Origin: Rheinheimera oceanensis
Lineage (GTDB): Bacteria > Pseudomonadota > Gammaproteobacteria > Enterobacterales > Alteromonadaceae
Assembly (NCBI RefSeq): GCF_018831085.1
Contig: NZ_JAGPNM010000001.1
Location: forward strand, 372,001 to 436,000
DNA length: 64,000 nucleotides
Reading direction: 5' to 3'
Positions 36,772 to 45,834 of this stretch are shown in pieces. Position numbers and translations under genes: made by a program. The notes beneath the pieces are model-generated. The model ran no database searches and was not told where the DNA came from. It worked only from the letters and a program-made list of their open reading frames with translations. The number at the start of each line of letters is the position of its first letter. The first letter of the stretch is position 1.

Positions 36772-37236
36772 ATGAATGTTGAATTTATAAATCCGTTTTT
36801 ATCGTCTTTAGTCAATGTGCTAAGCACTATGGCAAATACCACCATTATTCCCGGACAACCACGTATTAAAAAAGACGAAGTTGCCCGTGGCGATGTATCT
36901 GGTTTAATTGGTATGGTTAGCCCGCAAACCAAAGGCTCATTTTCTATTACCTTTGAAGAATCGTTAGCAGTGGAAATTATGTTTCGTATGCTGGGCGAAC
37001 GGCCAAAAGGCATTACAGCAGATGTTACCGACATGGTAGGTGAAATTACCAATATGGTTACCGGCGGTGCCAAACGTATTTTAGGCGAAAAAGGCTATGA
37101 CTTTACTATGGCAACCCCTGTGGTGGTGTCTGGTAAAAACCATACTATTTCGCATAAATCTGAAGGTGCAAAAATTCTGATGCCGTTTGATTCAGATTTT
37201 GGCAAGGTACATATTGAAGTGAGCTTTGATAAATAA
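36772..37236 (+). CDS. cheX: CheX-family CheY-P phosphatase-like protein
   Basis: A 154-residue protein with the CheX/CheC-type active-site pair Glu91 and Asn94 in VGEITNMVTGGAKR. N-terminal MNVEFINPFLSSLVNVL is typical of proteins annotated CheX. Members dephosphorylate CheY-like receivers. It stands alone away from chemotaxis genes, which is usual for this subfamily in gammaproteobacteria, so the partner regulator is unknown. A hairpin terminator follows. Confidence 0.88.
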   Translation: MNVEFINPFLSSLVNVLSTMANTTIIPGQPRIKKDEVARGDVSGLIGMVSPQTKGSFSITFEESLAVEIMFRMLGERPKGITADVTDMVGEITNMVTGGAKRILGEKGYDFTMATPVVVSGKNHTISHKSEGAKILMPFDSDFGKVHIEVSFDK

Positions 37237-37255
37237 GCTGCGATCTACACAGCAC

Positions 37256-37299
37256 AACGCCGGCCTAGTGTTAACTCACGCTTAGCGCCGGCGTTTTTG
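37256..37299 (+). terminator. Terminator after cheX
   Basis: AACGCCGGC (37256-37264) pairs with GCCGGCGTT (37287-37295) around a 22-base loop, followed by TTTTTG. Confidence 0.75.
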
Positions 37300-37320
37300 T
37301 TTACAATATTAATTTTCACA

Positions 37321-37462
37321 TATTCAAAGTAATTGAAGCGGCAGTGAGGCGACAAGCGAACGAGATCCCCATGAGCATAGATAAACTATGTGATTGGGCC
37401 GGGCTGGCGTTCCAGCGAGAGAACGCCGTCAACAAAGCTGTAGCTTCAAGTACGATGGATAT
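37321..37462. repeat. Long imperfect palindrome, probable dispersed intergenic repeat, overlapping the alr stop
   Basis: Outer arms TTGAAGC (37333-37339) and GCTTCAA (37443-37449) extend imperfectly on both sides. The core is CATAG-ATAAA-CTATG (37376-37390) within CCCATGAG...TGATTGGG, and the right arm has an extra hairpin GGCGTTC/GAACGCC (37406-37427). The layout resembles the long palindromic intergenic repeats seen in many copies in Alteromonadales genomes (recalled, not checked). The last codons and stop of alr are formed by its right end. Confidence 0.7.
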
Positions 37463-38531
37463 AGCTGAATTGTACACGGCTGGTGATATTACACAGCAAT
37501 TCATAAGGAATAGTATCAACACAGCGCGCCAGTTGCTCTACCGGTAAATCGCGGCCCCACAGGATCACTTTATCACCCACGGCTACAGCCTCGTTGCCAA
37601 TATCGACAGTAATCATATCCATCGACACCCGGCCAACTATCGGCAAATGCTTACCGTTAATCAGCACATCGGCATTATTACCGGCTGCGCGCGGGTAGCC
37701 ATCGCCATAGCCCATCGCCACCACGGCTAAACGGGTCTTATGCGCCGCTATCCAGCTACCGCCATAGCCTACAGCGTCGCCAGCATTTACCTCGCGTACC
37801 GCGATAACGCTGCTGCTAAGTGTCATGACTGGCTTTAAACCGTGAGCAGTGCCCACTGCTTCAGCCATGGGCGATACACCGTACAGCATTAAGCCCGGCC
37901 GTACCCAGTCGCCATGGCTTTGCGGCCAGTTTAATACGGCAGCAGAGTTAGCCAGTGAATGCTCACCGGCACAGCCTTGCGTAGTATGCTGAAATAATGC
38001 CAGTTGGTTAGCCGTTGCAGGTTTATCCAGCTCGTCTGAGCTGGCAAAGTGGCTCATTAATCTAAGCGGCCCCTGCACATTGCGGCTTTGGCTTAAGCGC
38101 TGATATAACCCGTTAAACTCATGCGGATAAATACCAAGGCGGTGCATACCGGAATCTACTTTTAGCCATACACGTACCGGCGCATCCAGCTCTGCCGCCA
38201 GCAAGGCTTCGGCCTGGTCGCGGTGGTGTATTACCAGTTGCAGGTTAGAGGCAACCACTTGTGCCAGTTCATCCGGGTGAAAAAAGCCTTCCAGCAACAC
38301 TATCGGCCTGGCGATACCACCGGCACGCAGTGCTAAGGCTTCATCAAGGCGCGCTACGCCCAAAGCATCGGCTTGCGTTAACGCCTGAGCTACCGGCAAC
38401 ATGCCATGGCCATAGGCATTGGCTTTTAACACCGCCAGTAACTTGCTGTTCGGCGCCAGCTGCTTTACCCGCGCGAAGTTATGTTCAAGCGCGGCTAGGT
38501 CTATAGTGGCCTGGGGCCGGCGGCTTAGCAT
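37446..38531 (-). CDS. alr: Alanine racemase
   Basis: PLP enzyme that makes D-alanine for peptidoglycan. The PLP lysine is Lys36 (AVLKANAYGHG) and the catalytic tyrosine is near 254 (AVGYGGSW). The block GYGDGYPR and the RVSMDM motif are present. At 361 residues it is of normal length. The start overlaps the dnaB stop (TAATG), so translation is coupled, in the same order as in E. coli. Odd point: the final residues SYIHRT and the stop come from the palindromic repeat described at 37321-37462. Confidence 0.96.
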   Translation of the reverse strand: MLSRRPQATIDLAALEHNFARVKQLAPNSKLLAVLKANAYGHGMLPVAQALTQADALGVARLDEALALRAGGIARPIVLLEGFFHPDELAQVVASNLQLVIHHRDQAEALLAAELDAPVRVWLKVDSGMHRLGIYPHEFNGLYQRLSQSRNVQGPLRLMSHFASSDELDKPATANQLALFQHTTQGCAGEHSLANSAAVLNWPQSHGDWVRPGLMLYGVSPMAEAVGTAHGLKPVMTLSSSVIAVREVNAGDAVGYGGSWIAAHKTRLAVVAMGYGDGYPRAAGNNADVLINGKHLPIVGRVSMDMITVDIGNEAVAVGDKVILWGRDLPVEQLARCVDTIPYELLCNITSRVQFSYIHRT

Positions 38532-39913
38532 TAATCGTCCTCGAACCTGGCACTGCCGGCGTAGTTATCAAAGCGCGAATAGCGGCCGTGGAAGGTTAAG
38601 CGCACGCGGCCAATCGGGCCATTCCGCTGCTTACCGATAATCACCTCTGCCGTGCCTTTATCCGGGCTGTCGTCGTTGTACACTTCGTCGCGATAGATAA
38701 ACATAATTAAGTCAGCATCCTGCTCAATAGAGCCGGATTCACGTAAGTCGGAGTTTACCGGCCGTTTATCGGCACGTTGTTCCAGTGAGCGGTTTAGCTG
38801 CGACAGCGCCACTACCGGCACTTTCAGCTCTTTGGCCAGAGCTTTTAACGAGCGCGAAATTTCTGCAATTTCCAGCGTACGGTTTTCACTTAAGCCCGGC
38901 ACTGTCATCAGCTGTAAGTAATCTACCATGATCATACTTAAGCCACCGTGCTCACGCGCAACACGGCGCGCCCGCGAGCGTACCTCTGTCGGCGTTAGGC
39001 CAGAGCCATCGTCGATATACATTTTGCCTTTGGTGTTCAATAACTCAATCGCGGAGGATAACCGCGCCCAGTCTTCATCTTCCAGCTGGCCGGTACGCAC
39101 CTTGGTTTGATCAATCCGGCCCAAAGAGGCCAACATACGCATCATAATTTGTTCGGACGGCATCTCTAAGCTGAAAATCAGCACCGGCTTATCCGAGGTA
39201 ATAGCCGCATGTTCACACAGGTTCATCGCAAAGGTGGTTTTACCCATTGATGGCCGGGCAGCAACAATGATCAAGTCTGATGGCTGCATGCCGTTAGTCA
39301 TTTTATCCAAATCGACATAGCCGGTAGATACCCCGGTAACACCATCGTGTGGCGAGCGAAACAACTCGTCAATTTTCTCAATGGTTTTGGCCAGTATACT
39401 ATTAATTGGCTCGGGGCCTTCATTAGCGTTGGTGCGCTGCTCAGCAATTTTAAATACTTTGGTTTCGGCAAAGTCCAGCAGCTCAGCCGAGGTACGGCCC
39501 TGGGTGTCGTAACCGGCGTCGGCAATATCATGCGCTACTGCAATCATATCGCGCACCACGGCGCGCTCACGCACGATTTCAGCATAAGCCAGAATATTAG
39601 CCGCGCTGGGGGTATTTTTGGCAATTTCACCCAGATAGGCAAAACCACCCACATCATCCAGCTGCAGGTTGGCTTCTAAATCTTCCGATACGGTAATAAT
39701 ATCTATCGGCTGGGTAGCCTCAGCCAAACGTGACATAGCAGCGAAAATAAAGCGGTGCGCGCGTAGGTAAAAATCCTGCTCGACCACTTTTTCAGCTACC
39801 CGATCCCAGGCCTCATTATCCAGCATTAAGCCGCCAAGTACCGATTGCTCAGCTTCTATCGAATGCGGCGGCATTTTAACCGCAGCAACCTGTTTGTCTT
39901 TGATACTACTCAT
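38531..39913 (-). CDS. dnaB: Replicative DNA helicase DnaB
   Basis: Hexameric fork helicase of 460 residues. An N-terminal collar domain (PPHSIEAEQSVLGGLMLDN) is followed by a RecA-like domain with Walker A ARPSMGKTTFAMN and Walker B IMVDYLQLM, and QLNRSLEQRADKRPVNSDLR. No intein is present. I used ATG 39913 (MSSIKDKQ) with AGGTG just upstream; the open frame extends to 39970 without family support. It lies between rplI and alr. Confidence 0.95.
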   Translation of the reverse strand: MSSIKDKQVAAVKMPPHSIEAEQSVLGGLMLDNEAWDRVAEKVVEQDFYLRAHRFIFAAMSRLAEATQPIDIITVSEDLEANLQLDDVGGFAYLGEIAKNTPSAANILAYAEIVRERAVVRDMIAVAHDIADAGYDTQGRTSAELLDFAETKVFKIAEQRTNANEGPEPINSILAKTIEKIDELFRSPHDGVTGVSTGYVDLDKMTNGMQPSDLIIVAARPSMGKTTFAMNLCEHAAITSDKPVLIFSLEMPSEQIMMRMLASLGRIDQTKVRTGQLEDEDWARLSSAIELLNTKGKMYIDDGSGLTPTEVRSRARRVAREHGGLSMIMVDYLQLMTVPGLSENRTLEIAEISRSLKALAKELKVPVVALSQLNRSLEQRADKRPVNSDLRESGSIEQDADLIMFIYRDEVYNDDSPDKGTAEVIIGKQRNGPIGRVRLTFHGRYSRFDNYAGSARFEDD

Positions 39914-40046
39914 AACACCTGTGTCAGTTGGCGAAAACAACATAATGCTAACCCGCCTAAGGCAGATCACAAAGCGAAGTGTCAGATATTTTTTAGTGGC
40001 TTAACTAAACAGTTAAGGTAAACAACAACGGGGGAAAACAGAGGAA

Positions 40047-40074
40047 AAAGCGCACTGCAGATACAGTGCGCTTT
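40047..40074 (-). terminator. Terminator of the rpsF-priB-rpsR-rplI operon
   Basis: On the minus strand AAAGCGCACTG and CAGTGCGCTTT flank a 6-base loop, followed by CTTTTTCC. It separates the ribosomal operon from dnaB. Confidence 0.85.
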
Positions 40075-40082
40075 AAAGCTTA

Positions 40083-40535
40083 TTAAGCTTCTGCGATTAC
40101 GACAACTTTTACAGTTGCAGTAACTTCAGCGTGTAACTGTACGTCGATTTCGTACTCGCCAGTTTCACGTAAAGTACCTGTAGGCAGTTTAACTTCTGCT
40201 TTAGTTACTTTAACGCCGGCTTCAGTGATCGCATCAGCGATATCACGTGTGCCTACTGAACCGAACAGTTTGCCTTCGTCACCGGCTTTAGAAGCGATAG
40301 TCACTTCACCCAGCGCAGCAATTTTAGCAGCACGGTCGTTTGCAGCAGTTAAATCATCAGCTAATTTAGCTTCTAATTCAGCACGACGGGCTTCGAACTT
40401 CTCGATGTTAGCCTTGGTGGCCGGAACTGCTTTACCCTGTGGGAACAAGAAGTTACGAGCATAACCTGACTTAACAGCTACATTGTCACCTAAACCACCC
40501 AGGTTAGCGACTTTGTCTAACAGAATAATTTGCAT
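40083..40535 (-). CDS. rplI: 50S ribosomal protein L9
   Basis: A 150-residue protein. The N-terminal rRNA-binding domain [28 protein letters not shown] is read in two parts; a long connecting helix and the C-terminal domain ([15 protein letters not shown]) follow. Typical length. Last gene of the S6-PriB-S18-L9 operon. Confidence 0.98.
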   Translation of the reverse strand: MQIILLDKVANLGGLGDNVAVKSGYARNFLFPQGKAVPATKANIEKFEARRAELEAKLADDLTAANDRAAKIAALGEVTIASKAGDEGKLFGSVGTRDIADAITEAGVKVTKAEVKLPTGTLRETGEYEIDVQLHAEVTATVKVVVIAEA

Positions 40536-40554
40536 TGCTTATACCCCTTCTGTA

Positions 40555-40782
40555 TTAACTGTGTGAGTCGCTGTAAGGCAGCAGAGCCAGGTAGCGTGCG
40601 CGCTTGATAGCACGAGCCAGTTGACGCTGATACTTAGCGCTGGTACCAGTAATACGGCTAGGTACGATCTTACCGCTTTCTGTAACATAGTTTTTCAGAA
40701 CAACGGTATCTTTATAATCAATCTCTACAGTGCCTTCTGCAGAAAAACGGCAGAATTTACGGCGACGGAAAAAACGTGACAT
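40555..40782 (-). CDS. rpsR: 30S ribosomal protein S18
   Basis: A 75-residue basic protein. [13 protein letters not shown] at the start and [20 protein letters not shown] near the end are diagnostic. Forms a heterodimer with S6 on the 30S platform; the same dimer represses this operon in many bacteria. 11 bases separate it from priB. Confidence 0.98.
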   Translation of the reverse strand: MSRFFRRRKFCRFSAEGTVEIDYKDTVVLKNYVTESGKIVPSRITGTSAKYQRQLARAIKRARYLALLPYSDSHS

Positions 40783-40793
40783 TTGCCTGTCTC

Positions 40794-41108
40794 CTAACTT
40801 ATATATTCAATTTGTTGCGCATGCAGCACCAGCTTAGCTTGTCCGCTGCGGCTTTGGTGGCGGTTTAAAAAACCTGTCACCTTTACCATGTTGCCCAACG
40901 TTAACTGTCGGGTATGTTGTGTTAGTGCGGCTCCGGTCAGTACAACCTGTATCCGGACATAAGCCTGGCGGTTTAAACCGGCTTCTGTCTGCAAACTTCG
41001 GTGTTCTAACACCAAAACCGTATGCGGTATGCCCGCAGGACTTTCGCTGTGCTCCGGTTGACGGCAGATACTGCCAACCAGTACGGTGCTATTGTCCATT
41101 AACAACAA
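40794..41108 (-). CDS. priB: Primosomal replication protein N (PriB)
   Basis: A 104-residue OB-fold single-strand-binding protein of the PriA-PriB-DnaT restart system. [19 protein letters not shown] and [18 protein letters not shown] are typical of PriB. Location between rpsF and rpsR confirms the identity. One base separates it from the rpsF stop. Confidence 0.95.
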   Translation of the reverse strand: MLLMDNSTVLVGSICRQPEHSESPAGIPHTVLVLEHRSLQTEAGLNRQAYVRIQVVLTGAALTQHTRQLTLGNMVKVTGFLNRHQSRSGQAKLVLHAQQIEYIS

Positions 41109-41109
41109 C

Positions 41110-41487
41110 TTACTCTTCGTTTGCTACTTGCTCTTCATGTTCGCGAGGAGCACGCTCACGACGTTCATCACGTACCTTTGCCATTGGTGATGGCTCAACT
41201 ACGGCACTGTCAGTGCGCATAATCAGGTTACGTAATACCGCGTCGTTGTAGCGGAAGTTAGTTTCCAGCTCATCAATCACAGTTTGTGGTGCTTCTACGT
41301 TCATCAGAACATAGTGAGCTTTATGCAACTTCTGGATTGGGTAAGCCAGTTGACGACGGCCCCAGTCTTCCAGACGGTGAATAGAACCACCCGCTTCTTT
41401 GATTGCGCCAGTGTAACGCTCAATCATGCCAGGTACTTGTTCACTCTGATCAGGGTGAACCATAAAAACGATTTCGTAATGACGCAT
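41110..41487 (-). CDS. rpsF: 30S ribosomal protein S6
   Basis: A 125-residue protein. [21 protein letters not shown] and [20 protein letters not shown] are diagnostic. The C-terminus is acidic and ends [10 protein letters not shown]; in E. coli this tail receives extra glutamates from RimK. First gene of its operon, with a structured leader (41510-41545) and its own promoter. Confidence 0.98.
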   Translation of the reverse strand: MRHYEIVFMVHPDQSEQVPGMIERYTGAIKEAGGSIHRLEDWGRRQLAYPIQKLHKAHYVLMNVEAPQTVIDELETNFRYNDAVLRNLIMRTDSAVVEPSPMAKVRDERRERAPREHEEQVANEE

Positions 41488-41509
41488 TGTAGCTCCTTAC
41501 GGTTAGTAA

Positions 41510-41545
41510 GCCTCGGGGGAACTCGGCCGGGGTTCTCATGGAGGC
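41510..41545 (-). promoter_or_regulatory. Candidate S6:S18-binding leader of the rpsF mRNA
   Basis: In the minus-strand transcript GCCTC (41545-41541) pairs with GAGGC (41514-41510), and an inner GAAC/GTTC pair (41535-41532 with 41522-41519) encloses a C/G-rich loop containing CCG. It ends 22 bases before the rpsF start. Bulged stems with an exposed CCG are the known S6:S18 recognition feature in rpsF leaders. The fold is drawn by eye. Confidence 0.45.
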
Positions 41546-41577
41546 AAGGAACGTTAGTGTATGGCCGAAGGTCGCGT

Positions 41578-41606
41578 ATTTTACGGACTCAGCGGGCAAA
41601 TAACAA
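41578..41606 (-). promoter_or_regulatory. Sigma-70 promoter of the rpsF operon
   Basis: On the minus strand TTGTTA (41606-41601) and TAAAAT (41583-41578) are 17 bases apart. This gives a leader of about 85 bases that includes the candidate S6:S18 structure. Confidence 0.6.
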
Positions 41607-41676
41607 GCAGAAAGCTGCAAAGTGGTTCGATTAAATAGACATAGCAGGTAAAAGTGAGTGATAGCGGCCCGGTTGC

Positions 41677-41946
41677 AATTCCGCTTATGCTCGCCACAAT
41701 GGAATTTCGGGCAATCCTGCCCTCAATCTGGCGGGCCAGCTACACTGACCAAATTCGTTCCTGACGAATTTGTTACCCGCCTTCGCTTACGCGAAAATGG
41801 TTTGTGGCTGCGCTAACCGGTTTGCAACCTAACATGGGTAGTTCACCGGCGAAGCCAGGAAGGTGTGTTCCGATTGCGCAGCCACAGAGTGTCTGAGCCC
41901 TGCCGCAGGCATTAGGGCGAGTTGCTGTGGCGAGCACAGCGGAATT
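41677..41946. repeat. 270-bp structured intergenic element with near-perfect terminal inverted repeats
   Basis: The 22-base left end (41677-41698) and the 21-base right end (41926-41946) are inverted copies that differ only where TA is replaced by G: AATTCCGCT...TGCTCGCCACA. Inside lie further inverted repeats: TGTGGCTGCGC (41803-41813) with GCGCAGCCACA (41876-41886), AAATTCGT/ACGAATTT (41751-41771), TTCGC/GCGAA (41782-41795), GGGCA/TGCCC (41709-41722), and GCCCT/AGGGC (41897-41918). No ORF of note. It fills most of the 480-base gap between rlmB and rpsF. It looks like a MITE or another non-coding repeat. Confidence 0.7.
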
Positions 41947-41967
41947 CACCTTCCTTGCTGTAATTAA

Positions 41968-42699
41968 CTAACTACGTTGACGCACCGCTTCAAACAAGCA
42001 GATTCCGGCGGCAACCGATACGTTAAGGCTGGACACAGTACCAAACATCGGAATTTTTACCAGGCTGTCGCAGGTTTCACGGGTTAAACGGCGCAGGCCT
42101 TCTCCTTCTGCACCCAACACCAGCGCCAGCGGGCCTTTTAAATCGGCGTTGTACACCAGGGTTTCAGTTTCACCGGCGGTACCGACTATCCAAACACCGG
42201 CGTCCTGCAATTCACGCAGGGTACGGGCCAAGTTGGTTACGGTAATAAAAGGCACACTCTCTGCTGCACCACAGGCAACTTTACGCACCACTGAAGTGAG
42301 CTTAACAGAGCGATCTTTTGGCGCGACGACAGCATGCACACCCGCGGCATCCGCACTGCGTAAAATAGCACCTAAGTTATGCGGGTCGGTTACACCATCG
42401 AGGATCAGAATAAACGGCTTGTCCTGCTGTGCAACAATGGCGGCTAAATCCGTTTCACTGCCGCTGCTTTGCAGCCGGGCTTTGGCAATAATACCCTGAT
42501 GCTGGCCACCAACCATATCGTCCAGAGTTTTGCGGTTACAAAACTGCACCGACACACCGTTTTGCCGTGCTTGCTGAATTAACGGCTGCATACGCTTGTC
42601 GTCGCGATCTTTCATCACGAACATTTCCAGCACATCCTGCGGTGCGCGCTGTAGTAAAGCCCCAACCGCATGAATACCAAACACCAGATCTGCGTTCAT
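41968..42699 (-). CDS. rlmB: 23S rRNA (guanosine-2251-2'-O)-methyltransferase
   Basis: A 243-residue SPOUT methyltransferase. N-terminal substrate-binding domain (FGIHAVGALLQRAPQDVLEM) and the knotted catalytic domain with DGVTDPHNLGAILRSADAAG, VLGAEGEGLRRLTRE and IPMFGTVSSLNVSVAAGI. Methylates G2251 of 23S rRNA. Follows rnr by 48 bases, the E. coli arrangement. Confidence 0.96.
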   Translation of the reverse strand: MNADLVFGIHAVGALLQRAPQDVLEMFVMKDRDDKRMQPLIQQARQNGVSVQFCNRKTLDDMVGGQHQGIIAKARLQSSGSETDLAAIVAQQDKPFILILDGVTDPHNLGAILRSADAAGVHAVVAPKDRSVKLTSVVRKVACGAAESVPFITVTNLARTLRELQDAGVWIVGTAGETETLVYNADLKGPLALVLGAEGEGLRRLTRETCDSLVKIPMFGTVSSLNVSVAAGICLFEAVRQRS

Positions 42700-42747
42700 T
42701 GTTAACCCTTAATGCCGACACTTAAAAAAGGCCGGCAGTTTACCTTA

Positions 42748-45090
42748 TTACTTCGCTTTACGCCGTGGCTTTTTGCGTGCGGTAATATTGCGTGCGCCTT
42801 TTGGCTTCGCTTCCGTTTTAGCCGGAGCTTTTGCGGCTTTAGCTGAACCGCGTTTTGCGCCCTTGTCTGCAGCTGCCTGCTTAGAGGCTTTAATATCAGC
42901 CTTGTTCACCACACGCTTAGGCTCACCTACCAGCACTAAATCAATTTTACGCGCTTCAAGGTTAACGGCGGCCACTTTTACTTTTAGTAAATCGCCCATG
43001 CGGTAAGTTACTTTGCCATGCTCCCCACTTAACGTATGGCGCTCAGCGTCAAAGTGGTAATAGTCGTTTTGCAAAGACGTAACATGCACCAGGCCTTCGA
43101 TATACAGCTCGGTTAAGCGCACAAACAGGCCAAAGCTGGTCACGGTAGATACAACACCGTCAAACTCTGCACCTAAATGATCCTGCATATATTCGCATTT
43201 TAGCCAGTCGGCTACTTCGCGGGTGGCATCATCCGCGCGGCGCTCGGTCATCGAGCACTGCTCGCCCAGTGGGGTAATTTCCGCTTCGGTGTATCCACGG
43301 GCACCGGTAACTTTCTGGCCTTGCTTTGCCAGTAAGGCTTTAATACCACGGTGCAGCACTAAATCCGGATAACGACGGATGGGTGAAGTAAAATGGGCAT
43401 AAGCTTCCAGCGCTAAACCAAAGTGGCCCTGATTATCGCCCTGATACACCGCCTGCTTCATTGAGCGCAGCATAGTGGTTTCTATCAGCTCACGATCCGG
43501 CCTGTCGCCGATTTTCTCCAGTGTTTGCGTTAACTCCAGCGGCGTTGGCTCAGCCGATAAGTTAGCCTCTATACCCAGCTCGGCTAAAAAGCGGCGGAAA
43601 TTATCGAAGCGATCGCCATCCGGACGCTCGTGTACGCGAAACAGCGTATGGGCCTCGTGCTTTTCAATAAAGCGTGCGGCGGCCACATTGGCCATAATCA
43701 TGCACTCTTCAATAATCTTATGCGACTCAACTCGGTGCACCGGCACAATTTGTTCAATTTTACGGTGGCTGTTAAACACAAAGCGGGTTTCTACTGTTTC
43801 AAATTCAATAGCGCCACGTTGGCCGCGTACTTTGGCCAACTTTTTATACAGGCTGTTCAGGGTTTCAATGTTAGTCAGGTTAGCAGCATATTGCTGGCGT
43901 AACTCCGGGTCGCCCTGCAGTATTTTATGAACTTTGTTATAAGTTAAGCGGGCGCTGGAATGCATTACCGCTTCATAAAACTGGTAACTGTCAAGTTTAC
44001 CGTTGGCACTAATATGCATATCGGCCACTAAACATAAGCGATCGGTATGCGGGTTAAGCGAGCACAGGCCGTTAGATAACGCCTCTGGCAGCATTGGCAC
44101 TACGTGATCAGGGAAATACACCGAGTTGCCGCGTTCCAGCGCACTTTTGTCCAGTGCGGTATCCGGCAGCACATAGCTACTAACATCGGCAATAGCTACC
44201 CATAAACGCCATCCGCCGTTGTCTTTAACTTCGGCGTAAACAGCATCGTCAAAATCGCGCGCATCCTCACCATCAATGGTGATCAAGCCTAATTTAGTTA
44301 AATCAACCCGGCCTTGTTTGGCCGCTGCCGGTACGTCTTCGCCGTATTGTGCTACTTGCTTTAATACCGCATCAGAAAACACATGCGGAATACCATGATT
44401 ACGAATGGCAATTTCAATTTCCATACCCGGCGCCATATGTTCGCCCAGCACTTCGGTTACTTTGCCCACAGCATTAACCCGTTTTGATGGCCGCTGTGTT
44501 ATCTCTACCAACACCACCTGACCATGCCGGGCAGCGCCCTGTTCACCATCGGGAATGACAATATCCTGCGTTATACGCGGATCATCCGGCACTACCACAC
44601 CTAAAGCGAAATCTTTGTAGTAGCGCCCAACTATCGGCTCACTGCGCGGCTCCAACACCCGTACCACACGGGCTTCTATTTTGTCTTTACTGTTTATACT
44701 TTGTGCAGTAGCCAGCACAATATCGCCGTGCAGCAAGCGCTGCATTTCAAAATTGGGAATAAACCAGTCCGGCCCGCCCTGCTCCAGCTTTAAAAAGCCG
44801 AAACCTTCGCGGTGGCCCAACACCGTGCCTTTAACCAGGTCCATATTATCGACCAGGCCATAGCGGCGGTTTTTGGTATAAATTAACTGGCCGTCGCGCT
44901 CCATGGCACGCAGGCGTTTTTTCAGTGCGAAAACAGCGTCGTCATCGGTTAAGCCCAGCTCGGCAACTAACTCTTCAAAATAAGCAGGGCTCTGGCGTTT
45001 TTCGATATGCTCGAGAATAAATTCACGGCTGGGGATAGGGTTGTCATATTTTTCCTGCTCACGCGCAAGATGCGGATCATTTACCGTCAT
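42748..45090 (-). CDS. rnr: Exoribonuclease RNase R
   Basis: A 780-residue 3'-5' exoribonuclease. Order of domains: N-terminal HTH-like region, cold-shock domains, RNB catalytic domain with the four-aspartate site (DGEDARDFDDAVY near 270), S1 domain (FDGVVSTVTSFGLFVRL), and a Lys/Ala-rich basic tail of about 50 residues. It degrades structured RNA and acts in tmRNA-linked quality control. Slightly shorter than the E. coli protein. It lies between motX and rlmB. Confidence 0.96.
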   Translation of the reverse strand: MTVNDPHLAREQEKYDNPIPSREFILEHIEKRQSPAYFEELVAELGLTDDDAVFALKKRLRAMERDGQLIYTKNRRYGLVDNMDLVKGTVLGHREGFGFLKLEQGGPDWFIPNFEMQRLLHGDIVLATAQSINSKDKIEARVVRVLEPRSEPIVGRYYKDFALGVVVPDDPRITQDIVIPDGEQGAARHGQVVLVEITQRPSKRVNAVGKVTEVLGEHMAPGMEIEIAIRNHGIPHVFSDAVLKQVAQYGEDVPAAAKQGRVDLTKLGLITIDGEDARDFDDAVYAEVKDNGGWRLWVAIADVSSYVLPDTALDKSALERGNSVYFPDHVVPMLPEALSNGLCSLNPHTDRLCLVADMHISANGKLDSYQFYEAVMHSSARLTYNKVHKILQGDPELRQQYAANLTNIETLNSLYKKLAKVRGQRGAIEFETVETRFVFNSHRKIEQIVPVHRVESHKIIEECMIMANVAAARFIEKHEAHTLFRVHERPDGDRFDNFRRFLAELGIEANLSAEPTPLELTQTLEKIGDRPDRELIETTMLRSMKQAVYQGDNQGHFGLALEAYAHFTSPIRRYPDLVLHRGIKALLAKQGQKVTGARGYTEAEITPLGEQCSMTERRADDATREVADWLKCEYMQDHLGAEFDGVVSTVTSFGLFVRLTELYIEGLVHVTSLQNDYYHFDAERHTLSGEHGKVTYRMGDLLKVKVAAVNLEARKIDLVLVGEPKRVVNKADIKASKQAAADKGAKRGSAKAAKAPAKTEAKPKGARNITARKKPRRKAK

Positions 45091-45156
45091 TAAGTTATCT
45101 TTTGTTTCCTAAATTATGCTAAGTGTAACAGCTAAACCGTATTATGAGTATGAACT

Positions 45157-45777
45157 TCATTTTACCGGCCGTTTGGCATTCGCCACTACCCTTGCGGGCA
45201 TTTTTTGGCTTAACTTGCCAAGCAACTGTTGTACTTGTTTATGTGTAGCGGCATCTGCCGTTACTGCATTATGCAGCCAGCGGTAGCTTTGCTCAAAATC
45301 TACCGGGCTGCCATGGCCATCAACTAATATCTGCGCTAAACGTAACTGTGCTTTTAAATTACCCAGTGCCGAGGCTTCACGCAGATAAATAATAGCTTTA
45401 TCTATATCGGGCTGCACAAAGCGGCCAATATGATAATAACGGCCTACCTGTTCCAGCCCTTCTGGTAACCCCTGGCCTGCAGCCTGCAGCATCAGGTCCC
45501 AGCCACGTTCTACATTACGAGGCACACAAACCGCATAGGCCAGCATATCACCATATAAAAACTGGTAAGCCGGCAGTTGCATAATATCGGCCCTGGCTTC
45601 GATATCACGCACCAGCTGACAGTCGTCAGCCCGCACGCGCTTAAGATGGCTGTTGGTACGTATCAATGCCAACAGTTCATCCTGCGAATATAACTGTACG
45701 GCTTCAAGTTCCTGCGCCTGTGTTAACGGCGTTTGCAGTAGCAGAACAGCCAGCACCAGCCTTAGTGTTTTAATCAT
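45157..45777 (-). CDS. motX: Sodium-type flagellar motor protein MotX
   Basis: A 206-residue periplasmic protein with a signal peptide (ends LTQAQ). The body consists of Sel1-like repeats (PEGLEQVGRYYHIGRF, KAIIYLREASALGNLKAQLRLA, FEQSYRWLHNAVTADAATHK). The sequence CQLVRDIEARADIMQLPAYQF is diagnostic of MotX. MotX and MotY form the T-ring that holds PomA/PomB stators around polar, sodium-driven flagella. Placement next to rnr is known from Vibrio and Shewanella, away from the main flagellar genes. It has its own flagellar-type promoter. AGGCG precedes the ATG. Confidence 0.9.
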   Translation of the reverse strand: MIKTLRLVLAVLLLQTPLTQAQELEAVQLYSQDELLALIRTNSHLKRVRADDCQLVRDIEARADIMQLPAYQFLYGDMLAYAVCVPRNVERGWDLMLQAAGQGLPEGLEQVGRYYHIGRFVQPDIDKAIIYLREASALGNLKAQLRLAQILVDGHGSPVDFEQSYRWLHNAVTADAATHKQVQQLLGKLSQKMPARVVANAKRPVK

Positions 45778-45808
45778 AATATGCGCCTGAAAATTGTTAT
45801 CTTAGGCT

Positions 45809-45834
45809 TTATCGGCCTCAACCTGCTTTTTTTA
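45809..45834 (-). promoter_or_regulatory. Sigma-28 (FliA)-type promoter of motX
   Basis: On the minus strand the -10 element GCCGATAA (45816-45809) is an exact match to the sigma-28 consensus. Upstream TTAA or TAAA (45835-45831) stands at a spacing of 15 or 14. The expected transcript starts about 25 bases before the motX ATG. A GG-N10-GC pair (45849-45836) resembling a sigma-54 site overlaps just upstream but is a poorer match. Confidence 0.65.

Noticed and set aside
37344..37547. Plus-strand 67-residue ORF across the alr end
   Set aside because: It is a translation of the palindromic repeat plus antisense alr.
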